Shown: positions 32,756-33,877 of the stretch, one piece after another | How the letters are laid out: the number at the start of each line of letters is the position of its first letter | Position numbering within the stretch: the stretch's first letter is position 1 | Source: Klebsiella pneumoniae | Lineage (GTDB): Bacteria; Myxococcota_A; UBA9042 | Assembly: GCA_945889325.1 (NCBI GenBank) | Contig: CAMDBH010000036.1 | Span: 1 to 33,877 of the forward strand | DNA length: 33,877 bases | Direction: 5' to 3' | Made by a program: the position numbers and the translations under genes | Notes under the pieces: model-generated | The model's database searches: none | Seen by the model: only the letters and a program-made list of their open reading frames with translations | Told to the model about the DNA's origin: nothing

Positions 32756-32785
32756 TTGACCAACGCCTCGAAAGCGCGTTAAGCT
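32756..32785 (+). promoter_or_regulatory. Candidate proximal 16S rRNA promoter
   Basis: TTGACC (32756-32761) is followed after 18 bp by TAAGCT (32780-32785) and then CTCGGCCCCGCC. The -10 is poor, but the hexamer position, the TCGGCCCC discriminator and the GC-rich start copy the rpsP promoter at 22548-22576. The leader to the 16S gene would be about 195 bases. Confidence 0.5.
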
Positions 32786-32899
32786 CTCGGCCCCGCCAAA
32801 AGCCCCTGCGGCATTTGGCACGCAACATCAAGTTGGAATACTTGGGGCCAAGCGTAAAAAACTTGGTGGAAATCTGGGCAATAAGCCCGGCAACCGTTC

Positions 32900-32911
32900 G
32901 CTCTTTGAAAA
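32900..32911 (+). promoter_or_regulatory. boxA antitermination site in the rRNA leader
   Basis: GCTCTTTGAAAA matches the bacterial rrn boxA (TGCTCTTTA type), which is bound by the NusB/NusE complex. It sits about 85 bp before the 16S 5' end, the usual place. A short hairpin CCAGC-TCAG-GCTGG (32959-32972) lies between it and the gene and may belong to the processing stem. Confidence 0.75.
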
Positions 32912-32984
32912 CTGGATAACAAGCTAAAATTGGCTTTGGATCAAAACAATGTTGCCCACCAGCTCAGGCTGGAGGGTAAAACAT

Positions 32985-33877
<893 letters not shown>

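Larger units (their letters stand above)
31891..32984. other. Gene-free region upstream of the 16S rRNA gene
   Basis: About 1.1 kb without a convincing gene. Open frames here (for example 32274-32831 on the minus strand) look like chance frames. The region contains an inverted repeat and a weak minus-strand promoter near the lipoprotein gene, three TTGAC-type -35 motifs on the plus strand roughly 170 bp apart, several perfect hairpins and a boxA. These parts are listed separately. Together they look like the leader and tandem promoter region of an rRNA operon. Confidence 0.6.

Noticed and set aside
32274-32831. 185-residue minus-strand open frame upstream of the 16S gene
   Set aside because: It covers the rrn promoter, terminator and hairpin region, has an atypical Arg/Trp/Cys-rich composition, and lacks a ribosome binding site and any known motif.

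Overview
The window looks like chromosomal DNA of a moderately GC-rich, diderm bacterium, probably a predatory or surface-rich delta-type lineage (Myxococcota, with Bradymonadia my best guess). The grounds are large Sec/lipobox lipoproteins with Asp/Ala-rich linkers, IPT/TIG repeats, Cys-rich modules and YCF48-like propeller repeats, an IgGFc-binding-family protein, and a delta-like 5' half of a 16S rRNA gene at the right end. The lineage is inference; the 16S sequence would settle it.

Layout. Positions 256-2404 (+) hold two tandem cyclic-nucleotide-binding proteins without DNA-binding domains and a membrane-anchored Pro/Glu-rich protein. Positions 2497-3933 (+) hold a lipoprotein alpha/beta hydrolase, tail to tail with a 1386-residue TIG/propeller lipoprotein (3937-8097, -). 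An ACT-domain malic enzyme (8307-9641, +) interrupts the lipoprotein region. From 22341 down to 9654 five lipoprotein genes run in one direction, with gaps below about 120 bp and one 4-base overlap. They read, in order of transcription, an IgGFc-binding-like protein, a 1432-residue TIG/propeller protein, a 14-repeat double propeller, a propeller split by a Cys-rich/jelly-roll insertion, and an Ig-like hypothetical protein.

The region 22548-31890 is mostly housekeeping: rpsP (S16) behind a strong promoter and structured leader, khpA, a ResB-like membrane protein, a polytopic membrane protein, comF and map (-), then proA-rsfS-rlmH (+), and finally another lipoprotein with a probable propeller fold (30298-31890, -). 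A small non-autonomous mobile element with 25-bp terminal inverted repeats sits between the two membrane-protein genes. Positions 31891-32984 carry no convincing gene but contain tandem promoter-like sites, several hairpins and a boxA leading into the 16S rRNA gene, which is cut by the window end.

The most distinctive content is the lipoprotein locus. Eight lipoproteins all have Ser or Gly after the lipidated Cys, so outer-membrane placement is predicted. Two are full-length paralogues built as TIG repeats, carboxypeptidase-regulatory-like domain, Cys cluster, seven-bladed propeller and shared tail. In four of the proteins the propeller repeats count to multiples of seven. I read this as a surface-protein system of unknown function, not as a recognised defence or secretion system.
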